From Actinomadura sp. 6K520 (GTDB lineage Bacteria > Actinomycetota > Actinomycetes > Streptosporangiales > Streptosporangiaceae), in the NCBI RefSeq assembly GCF_004349245.1, contig NZ_SMLC01000051.1:1-42678 (forward strand): 42,678 nucleotides of DNA. Reading direction: 5' to 3'. How positions within the stretch are numbered: position 1 is the stretch's first letter; each line of letters opens with the position of its first letter. Below are positions 17,289 through 24,574 of this stretch, one piece after another. Under the pieces are notes generated by a model. It saw only the letters and a list, made by a program, of their open reading frames with translations. It did no database searches and was not told the DNA's origin. The position numbers and the translations under genes were made by a program.

Positions 17289-18016
17289 GCCCGCCGGTCT
17301 TCATCGCCGGGACGGACGCGCTGGAGCGCGGCACCGTCGTCCTCGACGGCCCCGAGGGGCGGCACGCCGCGACCGTGCGGCGGCTGAAACCGGGGGAGCG
17401 CGTCGACCTGACCGACGGCGAGGGCCTGCTGGCCGAGTGCGTCGTCACCGACGCCGGCCGGACGTCCCTCACCCTGGACGTGCTGGCCCGGCACCGGCAC
17501 CCGGCGCCGTCGCCCCGCATCGTCGTCGTGCAGGCGCTGCCGAAGGGCGACCGGGGCGAGCTGGCGGTCGAGACGATGACCGAGGTCGGCGTGGACGAGA
17601 TCGTCCCGTGGTCGGCGGCCCGCTGCGTCACCCAGTGGCGGCCCGAACGCCGCGAGAAGGCCCTCGGACGCTGGCGCGGCACCGCCCGCGAGGCCGGCAA
17701 GCAGGCCCGGCGGAGCCGCCTGCCCCGGGTCGCGGACCTCGCGTCCACCGCCGGAGCCGCGGAACGGGTCGCCGCCGCGTCGCTGGCGCTCGTCCTGCAC
17801 GAGGAGGCCGGCACGCCGCTCAGCGCGGTGGCACCCCCCGCGGACGGCGAGATCGTCCTGGTGGTGGGCCCCGAGGGCGGCATCACCGCCGAGGAGCTGG
17901 AGCGGTTCGCCGCGGCGGGCGGGCGCCCGGTGCGCCTCGGCCCCACCGTGCTGCGGACGTCGACGGCGGGAGTGGCGGCCGCCGCCGTCATGCTGGCGGC
18001 GGCCGGCCGCTGGTAG
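17285..18016 (+). CDS. rsmE: 16S rRNA (uracil-1498-N3)-methyltransferase
   Basis: 243 residues. The N-terminal PUA-like domain contains GRHAATVRRLKPGERV. The C-terminal SPOUT domain has VVVQALPKGDRGELAVETMTE, then WSAARCVTQWRP, and the knot region LVVGPEGGITAEELERF with LGPTVLRTSTA, where AdoMet binds. RsmE methylates U1498 (E. coli numbering) in helix 44 of the small subunit. Location right after dnaJ is conserved in actinobacteria and many other bacteria. The start overlaps a possible 11-codon ORF. Confidence 0.95.
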   Translation: MSPPVFIAGTDALERGTVVLDGPEGRHAATVRRLKPGERVDLTDGEGLLAECVVTDAGRTSLTLDVLARHRHPAPSPRIVVVQALPKGDRGELAVETMTEVGVDEIVPWSAARCVTQWRPERREKALGRWRGTAREAGKQARRSRLPRVADLASTAGAAERVAAASLALVLHEEAGTPLSAVAPPADGEIVLVVGPEGGITAEELERFAAAGGRPVRLGPTVLRTSTAGVAAAAVMLAAAGRW

Positions 18017-18037
18017 CCGCGCCCCGGCCCGGCCTGC

Positions 18038-18763
18038 TCAGGGGGTGGCGGCGGCTCCGGCGTCCCCGCCGCCCTGCCCCGCGCCCTGCGAGGTCTCGCT
18101 CGGCGGGGGCGACGTCGGCGCCTGGGTGGGCTGCTCCGGCTCGGGCGTCGTGGACGTCGGCGGGCTCGGCGTCGTGGTCGGCTGCCGCGACGGGCTGCCG
18201 CTCGGGCACGGCGCGGACTCCGGGGCGTCCGGCGGCTTCGAGCCGGGCGACGCGGCGGTCGTGGGAGTGCCGGAGGGCGGCTGGATGCTGCACGACGACA
18301 GCCCCGGCGAGGAGTTGGAGCTCGGCGTCTCCGCGCTGCTCGGGACGCCGGACGCGGAGCCGCCGGGCGTCGACGGGTCGGGGAACCGCGGCTCGCCGCC
18401 GGTGGCGGTGTGGTCGCCGGCGGCGTGGTCGTGCCCGCCGCCCGACGGGCCCTTGCTGCCCACGGACTGCTGGATGAGGTCGATGGTCTGCGGCGCGGTC
18501 ACGCCGAGCCCGGCGATCGCGACCGCGGCGGCGACGGCGAGCACGGGACGCGCCCAGCCGACGGTGAGCCGGTCGAACCCGAGACCGCCGAGCCCGAACG
18601 CGCCGGGTCCGAAGCGTCCCAGCCCGAACCGGCGGCCGGGGTTGTCGGCTATGCGGGCCCGGATGCGCTCCAGTCCGTCGCCCGCGGGGTTGACCGTGTC
18701 CGCCTCCGCGTGCAGGGCGCGGCGGAGGATCTCGCCGTGCTCGTCGTGGGGGTCGGTGGTCAT
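18038..18763 (-). CDS. Single-pass membrane protein coupled to a sigma factor (anti-sigma-like position)
   Basis: 241 residues. The first 65 are soluble and start TTDPHDEHGEILRRALHAEA; a single hydrophobic segment follows at about 70-90 (WARPVLAVAAAVAIAGLGV). The rest is an extracytoplasmic low-complexity tail rich in Ser, Thr, Pro and Gly, with two cysteines. Its start overlaps the stop of the sigma factor gene by 4 nt (ATGA), the arrangement of sigma/anti-sigma pairs. However, there is no zinc-binding HXXXCXXC motif, so an anti-sigma role is an inference from position and topology only. Confidence 0.75.
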   Translation of the reverse strand: MTTDPHDEHGEILRRALHAEADTVNPAGDGLERIRARIADNPGRRFGLGRFGPGAFGLGGLGFDRLTVGWARPVLAVAAAVAIAGLGVTAPQTIDLIQQSVGSKGPSGGGHDHAAGDHTATGGEPRFPDPSTPGGSASGVPSSAETPSSNSSPGLSSCSIQPPSGTPTTAASPGSKPPDAPESAPCPSGSPSRQPTTTPSPPTSTTPEPEQPTQAPTSPPPSETSQGAGQGGGDAGAAATP

Positions 18764-19368
18764 GAGAATTGCTCCAGGACGTTTCTCAGCGCGGTCATGC
18801 CGCGTGCCGTGTGACTCTTCACGGCACCGCGGGAGATGCCCATCGCGCTGGCGATCTCCGCTTCGGACAGGTCGGCGTAGTAGCGGAGGACGAGCGCCTC
18901 CCGCTGGCGGGCGGGCAGCCGGGACAGTGCGTCGATGACCGCCGACCGCTCCAGCTCCCCGATGGCCCCGGCCTCCGCGCTCGGCGCGTCCGGCAGGCCC
19001 TTGGGGGCGTACTTCTCCACGACGGCGCGGTGCCGCAGCACCGAGCGCGACCGGTTGACCACCGACTGGCGCAGGTACGACAGGGCCTTGTCGGGATCGC
19101 GGAGGCGCCGCCAGCCGCCGTGCATCGCCACGAACGCGTCCTGGACGACCTCTTCGGCCGTCCCCGCGTCCCGGACGAGCATGGCGGCGAGCCGCACCAG
19201 CGAACGGTAGTTGGCGCTGTAGAGCGCGGTCACCGCCTGATCGGCATCCCAGGCGACGGCCACCGCCCCCGCCGTGCCCCTGGCCACGAGGGTCTCGGTC
19301 ACGTCAGTTGGACGCGCACCCTCGTCGGTGGGTTTACGAAAGGGCATGTCCTGGTTTGCCTCGGTCAC
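18760..19368 (-). CDS. SigE-family (ECF-type) RNA polymerase sigma factor
   Basis: 202 residues. Region 2: SANYRSLVRLAAMLVRDAGTAEE, VVQDAFVAMHGGW, SYLRQSVVNRSRSVLRHR. Region 4: LSRLPARQREALVLRYYADLSE and AEIASAMGISRGAVKSHTARG. There is no region 1.1 or 3, as in extracytoplasmic-function sigma factors. The N-terminal 40 residues before region 2 are poorly conserved, so the GTG at 19368 is one of several possible starts (ATG at 19347 is another). It is translationally coupled to the downstream membrane protein. The 280 nt between this gene and the HIT gene contain promoter-like sequence only. Confidence 0.92.
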   Translation of the reverse strand: MTEANQDMPFRKPTDEGARPTDVTETLVARGTAGAVAVAWDADQAVTALYSANYRSLVRLAAMLVRDAGTAEEVVQDAFVAMHGGWRRLRDPDKALSYLRQSVVNRSRSVLRHRAVVEKYAPKGLPDAPSAEAGAIGELERSAVIDALSRLPARQREALVLRYYADLSEAEIASAMGISRGAVKSHTARGMTALRNVLEQFS

Positions 19369-19604
19369 CTGTCCGCCGCCTTTGCCGTTCCCGGCCGCTC
19401 ATTCGTACGGTCGCGTCGGAACGGCGTGGATCAGGCGCGCCCCGCCGGATCCAGGCGTGCCGCAATGCCTTGCGAACCGGGGGGTACGCCTTGAGCTGAC
19501 AACCTTAACGAGTGGGCGGTGAGAATGCCGACCGCTACGCGAGGTCGATCGCCGAAACCCTACCGACGGCGGGCCGCCGCGAGCCACGAGGGCGCGGGTC
19601 TCGG

Positions 19605-19610
19605 TAGGAT
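19605..19610 (+). promoter_or_regulatory. Candidate -10 box upstream of the HIT gene
   Basis: TAGGAT, an actinobacterial -10 match, 38 nt before the HIT gene start. A transcript from about 19617 would carry the GAGGGGAGAGGG ribosome binding site. Confidence 0.4.
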
Positions 19611-19648
19611 TCCGGGGCGGTCACGGGCCGCCCGGCGAGGGGAGAGGG

Positions 19649-19993
19649 ATGACCGACTGCCTGTTCTGCAAGATCGTTTCCGGGGACGTGCCCGCGAAGG
19701 TCGTCCGGGAGTCGGCGGGCACGGTGGCGTTCCGCGACATCAACCCGCAGGCGCCCACGCACGTGCTGGTGATCCCGCGGGCGCACCACGCGACCGCCGG
19801 CGACCTCGCCGCTGCCGACGCCGAGCTGCTCGCCGAGCTGGTGCGCGAGGCCCGCCAGGTCGCGGTGGACGAGGGCATCGCCGACAACGGCTACCGGCTC
19901 GTGTTCAACACCGGCGCGCAGGCCGGCCAGACCGTGTTCCACGTGCACGCCCACGTCCTCGGCGGGCGCGGACTGGGCTGGCCGCCCGGCTGA
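19649..19993 (+). CDS. HIT (histidine triad) family nucleotide hydrolase
   Basis: 114 residues. The start region DCLFCKIVSGDVPAKVV and the zinc-type cysteines are followed by the histidine triad HVHAHVLGG near the C-terminus, in which the central histidine is the nucleophile. The Hint branch of the family hydrolyses AMP-linked phosphoramidates; the physiological substrate is not known. ATG with GAGGGGAGAGGG immediately upstream. In actinobacteria it is regularly found just before phoH, as here. Confidence 0.95.
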   Translation: MTDCLFCKIVSGDVPAKVVRESAGTVAFRDINPQAPTHVLVIPRAHHATAGDLAAADAELLAELVREARQVAVDEGIADNGYRLVFNTGAQAGQTVFHVHAHVLGGRGLGWPPG

Positions 19994-20007
19994 CGTCCCG
20001 CCCGGCC

Positions 20008-20025
20008 GTGCCGGGTGCCCGGCAC
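20008..20025 (+). terminator. Hairpin between the HIT gene and phoH
   Basis: GTGCCGG (20008-20014) / CCGGCAC (20019-20025) with loop GTGC, 15 nt after the HIT stop codon. Short and without T-run; may reduce read-through into phoH. Confidence 0.4.
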
Positions 20026-20136
20026 CGCGGGAAAACCATCCGCGTCGTGTCGGGGGCGGCCAGTACGATGGAACCGGCACACCTGGACACCCGGAGCAGA
20101 CAGAAGGCAGGTCGGAGAGGCCGCAAGGCCCGGCTG

Positions 20137-22287
20137 ATGGTCGAATCAACTCACCCTAGGTCAGCACGCACGGGGCGTGACGACCGCACAGGCTCGCAGT
20201 CCCAGATCAGGATCGTGGTGCCGGACGACCATTCGATGGTGAGCCTGCTGGGCTCCCGGGATGAGTTCCTCCACGTCATCGAGCAGGCGTTCGGCGACGG
20301 CATCGACATCCACGTCCGCGGCAACGAGATCACCGTGACGGGCCCCGAGACGGAGACCGACCTCGTCTCCAGGCTCTTCACCGAGATGCTCGCCCTGCTG
20401 AAGGGCGGCACCCAGCTCACCCCCGACGCCGTCGAGCGCAGCCTGGCGATGCTGCGCGGCGAGGGCGACGCGCGGCCCGCCGAGGTCCTGACGCTGGACG
20501 TGCTGTCCAGCAGGGGCCGCACGATCCGTCCGAAGACGCTGAACCAACGCCGCTACGTCGACGCGATCGACAAGCACACGATCGTGTTCGGGATCGGCCC
20601 GGCCGGTACCGGCAAGACGTACCTGGCGATGGCGAAGGCCGTCCGCGCGCTGCAGGACAAGCAGGTCAACCGGATCATCCTGACGCGCCCCGCCGTCGAG
20701 GCGGGGGAGCGGCTCGGGTTCCTGCCCGGCACGCTCTACGAGAAGATCGACCCGTACCTGCGCCCGCTCTACGACGCGCTGCACGACATGGTCGACCCCG
20801 ACTCGATCCCCCGCCTGATGGCCGCCGGCACCATCGAGGTCGCCCCCCTCGCGTACATGCGGGGCAGGAGTCACCCCGTCTTCACCAACGTGCTTACTCC
20901 CGAGGGATTTCGCCCGATAGGCGAGCTGGCGGTTGGGGACCTGGTCATCGGCTCGGACGGCGAGCCGACGCCGGTCATAGGGGTGTACCCCCAAGGCGAG
21001 AAAGAGATCTTCCGGGTCTCGACCCAGGACGGGGCATCCACTCTCGCCTCGGCCGATCACCTCTGGGCGGTTCACACTAGGGACGATCGTCGTCGCGGAA
21101 AGCCACATCGGATCCTTACCACCCGGGAGATGATCGGGAACCTCCGAGCGGCCCATTACCACCGGTATGAGCTTCCCTTGCTGAGCCGCCCGGTGGCTTT
21201 CCCCCCTCGGGATATGCCGATGGATCCATATGCGCTCGGGCTGATGCTCGGCGATGGGTGCATGACAGGTTCCAGCTGGCCGAGCTTTACCACGGGTGAC
21301 CCTGAGCTCGCTGACGCTCTCATACGGCTTCTGCCCGGTGTGGAGATCCATCAGAGGAGCAACGTCGACTACATGCTGAAACGGGTGCCTCACTCAGGCT
21401 CCGTTGCCGTTCTCGAGCATCCGATCGAGACGGTCATGCGTGGACTTGGACTGTGGGGCAAGAAAGCACCGGCCAAGTTCGTCCCTGAACTCTACCTTTA
21501 CAACACCGCAGCAGTCAGGCTTGCCGTTCTTCAGGGTCTGCTGGATTCCGATGGCGGGCCTGTCACGCAGCGGGACCGAACTTGCCGTGTGGAGTTCACG
21601 ACCACGTCCCCTCGCCTCCGGGATGACGTAGTCTTCCTCGTGCAGTCGTTGGGTGGTGTCGTCTATCAGCGTGTGCGCCCGGCAACTGGCCGTCCGCCGG
21701 GCAATGCGAAAGGACGGCCCGTTCACCACCGCCACGACGCGTACATTCTCGGTATTCGGCTTCCGGAGGGCATCGCTCCGTTCAGACTCAGGCGGAAGCT
21801 AGAGAAGTACAATTCGACCGGTGGCGGGCGGCCGATGCGGTTCGTCGACTCGATCGAGCCGGAAGGGACCGCGGAAGCGGTGTGCATCCAAGTCGCGGCC
21901 CCGGACTCGCTGTATGTCACGGAGGACTTCCTCCTGACCCACAACACTCTGAACGACTCGTTCATCATCCTGGACGAGGCGCAGAACACCTCGCCCGAGC
22001 AGATGAAGATGTTCCTGACCCGGCTGGGGTTCGGCTCGAAGGTCGTGGTGACCGGCGACGTCACCCAGGTCGACCTGCCGAACGGGCAGCAGAGCGGGCT
22101 GCGCGTCGTCCAGGACATCCTGGACGGCATCGCGGACATCCACTTCTGCCGCCTCGACAGCCGCGACGTCGTGCGGCACAAGCTCGTCACCGACATCGTC
22201 GACGCGTACAACCGGCACGCCGAGCAGGTGCCGGAGTTCCAGCGGGACGCCGCCGGCCGCGGCGGGCCCCGCAAGCGGGGGCGGTAG
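20137..22287 (+). CDS. phoH: PhoH family P-loop ATPase interrupted by an in-frame intein
   Basis: The frame from the ATG at 20137 encodes 716 residues, about twice the normal PhoH length. Residues 1-244 are the N-extein with a KH-like N-terminal part and Walker A GPAGTGKT at 154-161. Residues 245-603 (20869-21945) are an intein. The last 113 residues are the C-extein, with Walker [10 protein letters not shown] and the later [13 protein letters not shown]. Joining the exteins restores MRGR-TLND, a block conserved in PhoH, and gives a normal 357-residue protein. PhoH/YbeZ partners with YbeY, encoded next, in rRNA processing. An in-frame ATG at 20068 would add 23 residues. A TACGAT box at 20064-20069 may be the -10. 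The frame is open back to 19519, but that part is a shadow of the HIT gene. Confidence 0.95.
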   Translation: MVESTHPRSARTGRDDRTGSQSQIRIVVPDDHSMVSLLGSRDEFLHVIEQAFGDGIDIHVRGNEITVTGPETETDLVSRLFTEMLALLKGGTQLTPDAVERSLAMLRGEGDARPAEVLTLDVLSSRGRTIRPKTLNQRRYVDAIDKHTIVFGIGPAGTGKTYLAMAKAVRALQDKQVNRIILTRPAVEAGERLGFLPGTLYEKIDPYLRPLYDALHDMVDPDSIPRLMAAGTIEVAPLAYMRGRSHPVFTNVLTPEGFRPIGELAVGDLVIGSDGEPTPVIGVYPQGEKEIFRVSTQDGASTLASADHLWAVHTRDDRRRGKPHRILTTREMIGNLRAAHYHRYELPLLSRPVAFPPRDMPMDPYALGLMLGDGCMTGSSWPSFTTGDPELADALIRLLPGVEIHQRSNVDYMLKRVPHSGSVAVLEHPIETVMRGLGLWGKKAPAKFVPELYLYNTAAVRLAVLQGLLDSDGGPVTQRDRTCRVEFTTTSPRLRDDVVFLVQSLGGVVYQRVRPATGRPPGNAKGRPVHHRHDAYILGIRLPEGIAPFRLRRKLEKYNSTGGGRPMRFVDSIEPEGTAEAVCIQVAAPDSLYVTEDFLLTHNTLNDSFIILDEAQNTSPEQMKMFLTRLGFGSKVVVTGDVTQVDLPNGQQSGLRVVQDILDGIADIHFCRLDSRDVVRHKLVTDIVDAYNRHAEQVPEFQRDAAGRGGPRKRGR
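20869..21945 (+). mobile_element. Intein with LAGLIDADG homing endonuclease domain, inserted in phoH
   Basis: 359 residues. Block A begins with Ser1 (SHPVFTN) and includes [14 protein letters not shown]. Block B is SADH at 61-64, where the usual TxxH has Ser for Thr. LAGLIDADG motif 1 is [10 protein letters not shown] (121-130) and motif 2 is [13 protein letters not shown] (218-230); both acidic residues, D129 and D228, are present. The lysine-proline block D is KKAPAKFVP. The C-terminal blocks F/G are [13 protein letters not shown], ending in His358-Asn359, with Thr as the +1 extein residue. All residues needed for class 1 protein splicing are visible, and the endonuclease looks intact. Base composition and codon choice are visibly more AT-rich than the flanking exteins, which suggests horizontal acquisition. 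Confidence 0.95.
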
Positions 22288-22760
22288 TGAGCATCGAGGT
22301 GCTGAACGAGTCGGGCGCCGAGGTCGACGAGCAGGCCATCGCCGGCCTGTCCCGGCACGTCCTGGACGGCATGCGCGTCCACCCGCTGGCGGAGCTGTCG
22401 ATCCTGCTGGTCGACGAGGCCGCGATGACCGAGCTGCACGAGAAGTGGATGGACGAGCCCGGCCCCACCGACGTGCTGTCGTTCCCCATGGACGAGCTGC
22501 GCCCGGGCCACCTGACCGGCGGCGACGAGGACGAGGAGGCCGACCCGGCGCTGCTCGGCGACGTCGTCCTGTGCCCGGCGGTCGCCGAGAAGCAGGCGCG
22601 CGAGGCGGGCCACAGCACGGGGGACGAGCTTGAGCTGCTGTGCACGCACGGCATCCTCCACCTGCTCGGCTACGACCATGCCGAGCCGGAGGAGCACCGG
22701 GAGATGTTCGGCCTGCAGGCCGGGCTGCTGACCTCCTGGCGGGAGAAACGCGGCGGCTGA
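22287..22760 (+). CDS. ybeY: Endoribonuclease YbeY (rRNA maturation factor)
   Basis: 157 residues. The GTG start shares its G with the last base of the phoH stop codon (TAGTG). The N-terminal half includes [20 protein letters not shown] and [12 protein letters not shown]. The metal site [11 protein letters not shown] gives the three histidines of the single-metal endoribonuclease. YbeY is required for 16S rRNA 3' end maturation and ribosome quality control. [12 protein letters not shown] acidic insertion before LLGDVVLCP is typical of actinobacterial members. It is coupled to the CNNM gene by a 1-nt overlap (TGATG). Confidence 0.96.
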   Translation: MSIEVLNESGAEVDEQAIAGLSRHVLDGMRVHPLAELSILLVDEAAMTELHEKWMDEPGPTDVLSFPMDELRPGHLTGGDEDEEADPALLGDVVLCPAVAEKQAREAGHSTGDELELLCTHGILHLLGYDHAEPEEHREMFGLQAGLLTSWREKRGG

Positions 22761-24091
22761 TGAGCACCTCGCAAGCGTGGCTGTCCGCATTGGCGGTGGG
22801 CCTGGTCTTCATGGCCGGCCTGCTGGCGAGCACGGAGGCGGCGCTGGCCCGCGTGTCGCGGGTCACCGTCGAGGAGATCGTCCGGGAGGGGCGGCGCGGC
22901 GCGAAGCGGCTGGCCGAGGTGGTCGCCGACCCGGCCCGCTACGTCAACATGGTCCTGCTGCTGCGCATCGCGTGCGAGCTGGTCGCCACGGTGATCGTCG
23001 CGGACCTGTGCATCTCCTGGCTGGACGAGACCTGGCGCGCCTACGTCACCGCCGCCGCGGCCATGATCCTGGTCAGCTACGTGGTGATCGGCGTCGCGCC
23101 CCGCACGCTCGGCATCCAGCACGCCGACCGGATCGCGCTGGCCGGCGCGGCGGTGATCCACCCGGTGACGCGGGTGTTCGGGCCGCTGCCCCGGCTGCTG
23201 ATCGCGCTCGGCAACGCCCTCACCCCCGGCAAGGGGTTCCGGGAGGGCCCGTTCGCGTCCGAGGCGGAGCTGCGCGACCTCGTCGACCTGGCCGAGCAGC
23301 GCAGCCTGATCGAGCCGGTCGAGCGGGAGATGATCCACTCGGTGTTCGAGCTGGGCGACACCCTCGTCCGCGAGGTGATGGTGCCGCGCACCGACATCGT
23401 GTTCGTCGAGCGCGGCAAGACGCTGCGGCAGGCGATGTCGCTGGCGCTGCGCAGCGGCTTCTCCCGCATTCCCGTCGTCGGCGAGAACGAGGACGACGTC
23501 GTCGGCATCGCCTACCTCAAGGACGTCGTCCGCCGCAGCCAGGAGCACCGCGAGGGCGAGTCGGTGGAGACGGTCGACTCGGTGATGCGGCCCGCCACCT
23601 ACGTCCCCGACAGCAAGCCGATCGACGAGCTGCTGCGGGAGATGCAGGCCCGGCAGATCCACCTCGCGATCGTCATCGACGAGTACGGCGGCACCGCCGG
23701 CCTGGTCACCATCGAGGACATCCTGGAGGAGATCGTCGGGGAGATCACCGACGAGTACGACCGGGAGACGCCGCCGGTCACCTGGCTCCAGGACGGCGCC
23801 GCGCGGGTCACCGCCCGCCTCCCCGTCGAGGACCTCGCCGAGCTGTTCGACGTGGAGATGGACACCGAGGAGGTCGAGACCGTCGGCGGGCTGCTCGCCC
23901 ACGCGCTCGGCCGCGTCCCCATCGAGGGCTCCACCGCCGAGGTCGGCGCCCGCGACGGCGGCCCCGTGCTGTCCCTCAAGGCGGAGACGATCGCCGGGCG
24001 CCGCAACCGGGTCGGCACCGTGCTGGTGCGGCGGCTGGACGGCGGGCCGGCGGCCGAGGCGGGCGCCGGAAGCGACGACCGGACCCGCTGA
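22760..24091 (+). CDS. CNNM/CorC-type hemolysin-family membrane protein with CBS pair
   Basis: 443 residues. The DUF21/CNNM transmembrane domain occupies about residues 5-165, starting ALAVGLVFMAGLLASTEAAL. The CBS pair follows with MVPRTDIVFVERGKTLRQAM and MRPATYVPDSKPIDELLREMQ, then the conserved VIDEYGGTAGLVTIEDILEE. The C-terminal CorC_HlyC domain includes VTARLPVEDLAELFDVEM. Family members are implicated in magnesium or cobalt efflux and metal homeostasis rather than true hemolysis. Its place in phoH-ybeY-CNNM-era is the same as Rv2366c in Mycobacterium tuberculosis. Confidence 0.93.
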   Translation: MSTSQAWLSALAVGLVFMAGLLASTEAALARVSRVTVEEIVREGRRGAKRLAEVVADPARYVNMVLLLRIACELVATVIVADLCISWLDETWRAYVTAAAAMILVSYVVIGVAPRTLGIQHADRIALAGAAVIHPVTRVFGPLPRLLIALGNALTPGKGFREGPFASEAELRDLVDLAEQRSLIEPVEREMIHSVFELGDTLVREVMVPRTDIVFVERGKTLRQAMSLALRSGFSRIPVVGENEDDVVGIAYLKDVVRRSQEHREGESVETVDSVMRPATYVPDSKPIDELLREMQARQIHLAIVIDEYGGTAGLVTIEDILEEIVGEITDEYDRETPPVTWLQDGAARVTARLPVEDLAELFDVEMDTEEVETVGGLLAHALGRVPIEGSTAEVGARDGGPVLSLKAETIAGRRNRVGTVLVRRLDGGPAAEAGAGSDDRTR

Positions 24092-24109
24092 CCGGAGCCC
24101 CGGGGCGGG

Positions 24110-24442
24110 TCAGAGGGTCGTCTTGAGGGTGCCGTCGGGGGCGGCGACGAGGACGGGGGCCTTGGCGCCCAGGTCGCGGACGGCGGTGAGGTCGGACGGG
24201 GCGGGGGCGTCGGCGGCCGTGACGACGGCGGCGGCCTCCAGGTCCCCGGCGCCGGAGGAGACGGCCATCGCGACCGCGACCTGGAGGGCCGAGAGCTTCA
24301 GGGACGGCAGGTCCACGCTCGTGCCCGCGTAGGTGCGGCCTGTCTCGTCGCGGACGGCGGCGCCCTCCGGCGCGCCGCTGCGGGCCCGCGCCGCCCTGGC
24401 CAGAGTGATGATCTTCGCGTCCTCGGGGTTCAGCTCGCTCAC
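24110..24442 (-). CDS. Cytidine deaminase-like protein
   Basis: 110 residues from the GTG at 24442. The pattern LNPEDAKIITLARAARARSG, then GRTYAGTSVDLPSLKLSALQVAVAMAV matches the actinobacterial deaminase-like proteins located between the CNNM gene and era (Rv2365c-like). The zinc-binding H/C-A-E and PCXXC motifs of true cytidine deaminases are not visible: the position of HAE reads SAL, and no cysteine is present. It is therefore probably catalytically inactive as a deaminase. A TACGCT box lies seven bases upstream of the GTG. It runs opposite to its neighbours, which is unusual for a member of this conserved cluster. Confidence 0.75.
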   Translation of the reverse strand: MSELNPEDAKIITLARAARARSGAPEGAAVRDETGRTYAGTSVDLPSLKLSALQVAVAMAVSSGAGDLEAAAVVTAADAPAPSDLTAVRDLGAKAPVLVAAPDGTLKTTL

Positions 24443-24462
24443 GTCCCCCAGCGTACGGGTAT

Positions 24463-24507
24463 CGCAAGCGGCACTTGCGGCGGCACCGGTGACTCGCAAG
24501 TCACCGG
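24463..24507. promoter_or_regulatory. Two inverted repeats in the deaminase-like/mmpL divergent promoter
   Basis: First dyad CGCAAG-CGGCA-CTTGCG (24463-24479), a perfect 6-bp repeat. Second dyad CCGGTGACT (24486-24494) / AGTCACCGG (24499-24507), a perfect 9-bp repeat with spacer CGCA. GCAAG recurs at 24508-24525 (GGCAAGTG, GGCAAGGG). The clustering upstream of mmpL looks like an operator region for a dimeric regulator. Neither dyad is followed by a T-run. Confidence 0.5.
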
Positions 24508-24574
24508 CAAGTGTGCGGCAAGGGCCGCGGGTGATCCTCGGGGCGTACGGCAACGCTCATCTGGGGGAGAAGAG

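Noticed and set aside
19519..20136. Upstream extension of the phoH frame
   Set aside because: This part runs through the HIT gene in another frame and reads as low-complexity Arg/Pro; PhoH similarity starts after 20137.
20869..21945. Interpretation as a separate inserted endonuclease gene or a frameshifted phoH
   Set aside because: Both junctions are exactly in frame, there is no own start or stop, and splicing-junction residues are present, so it is an intein.
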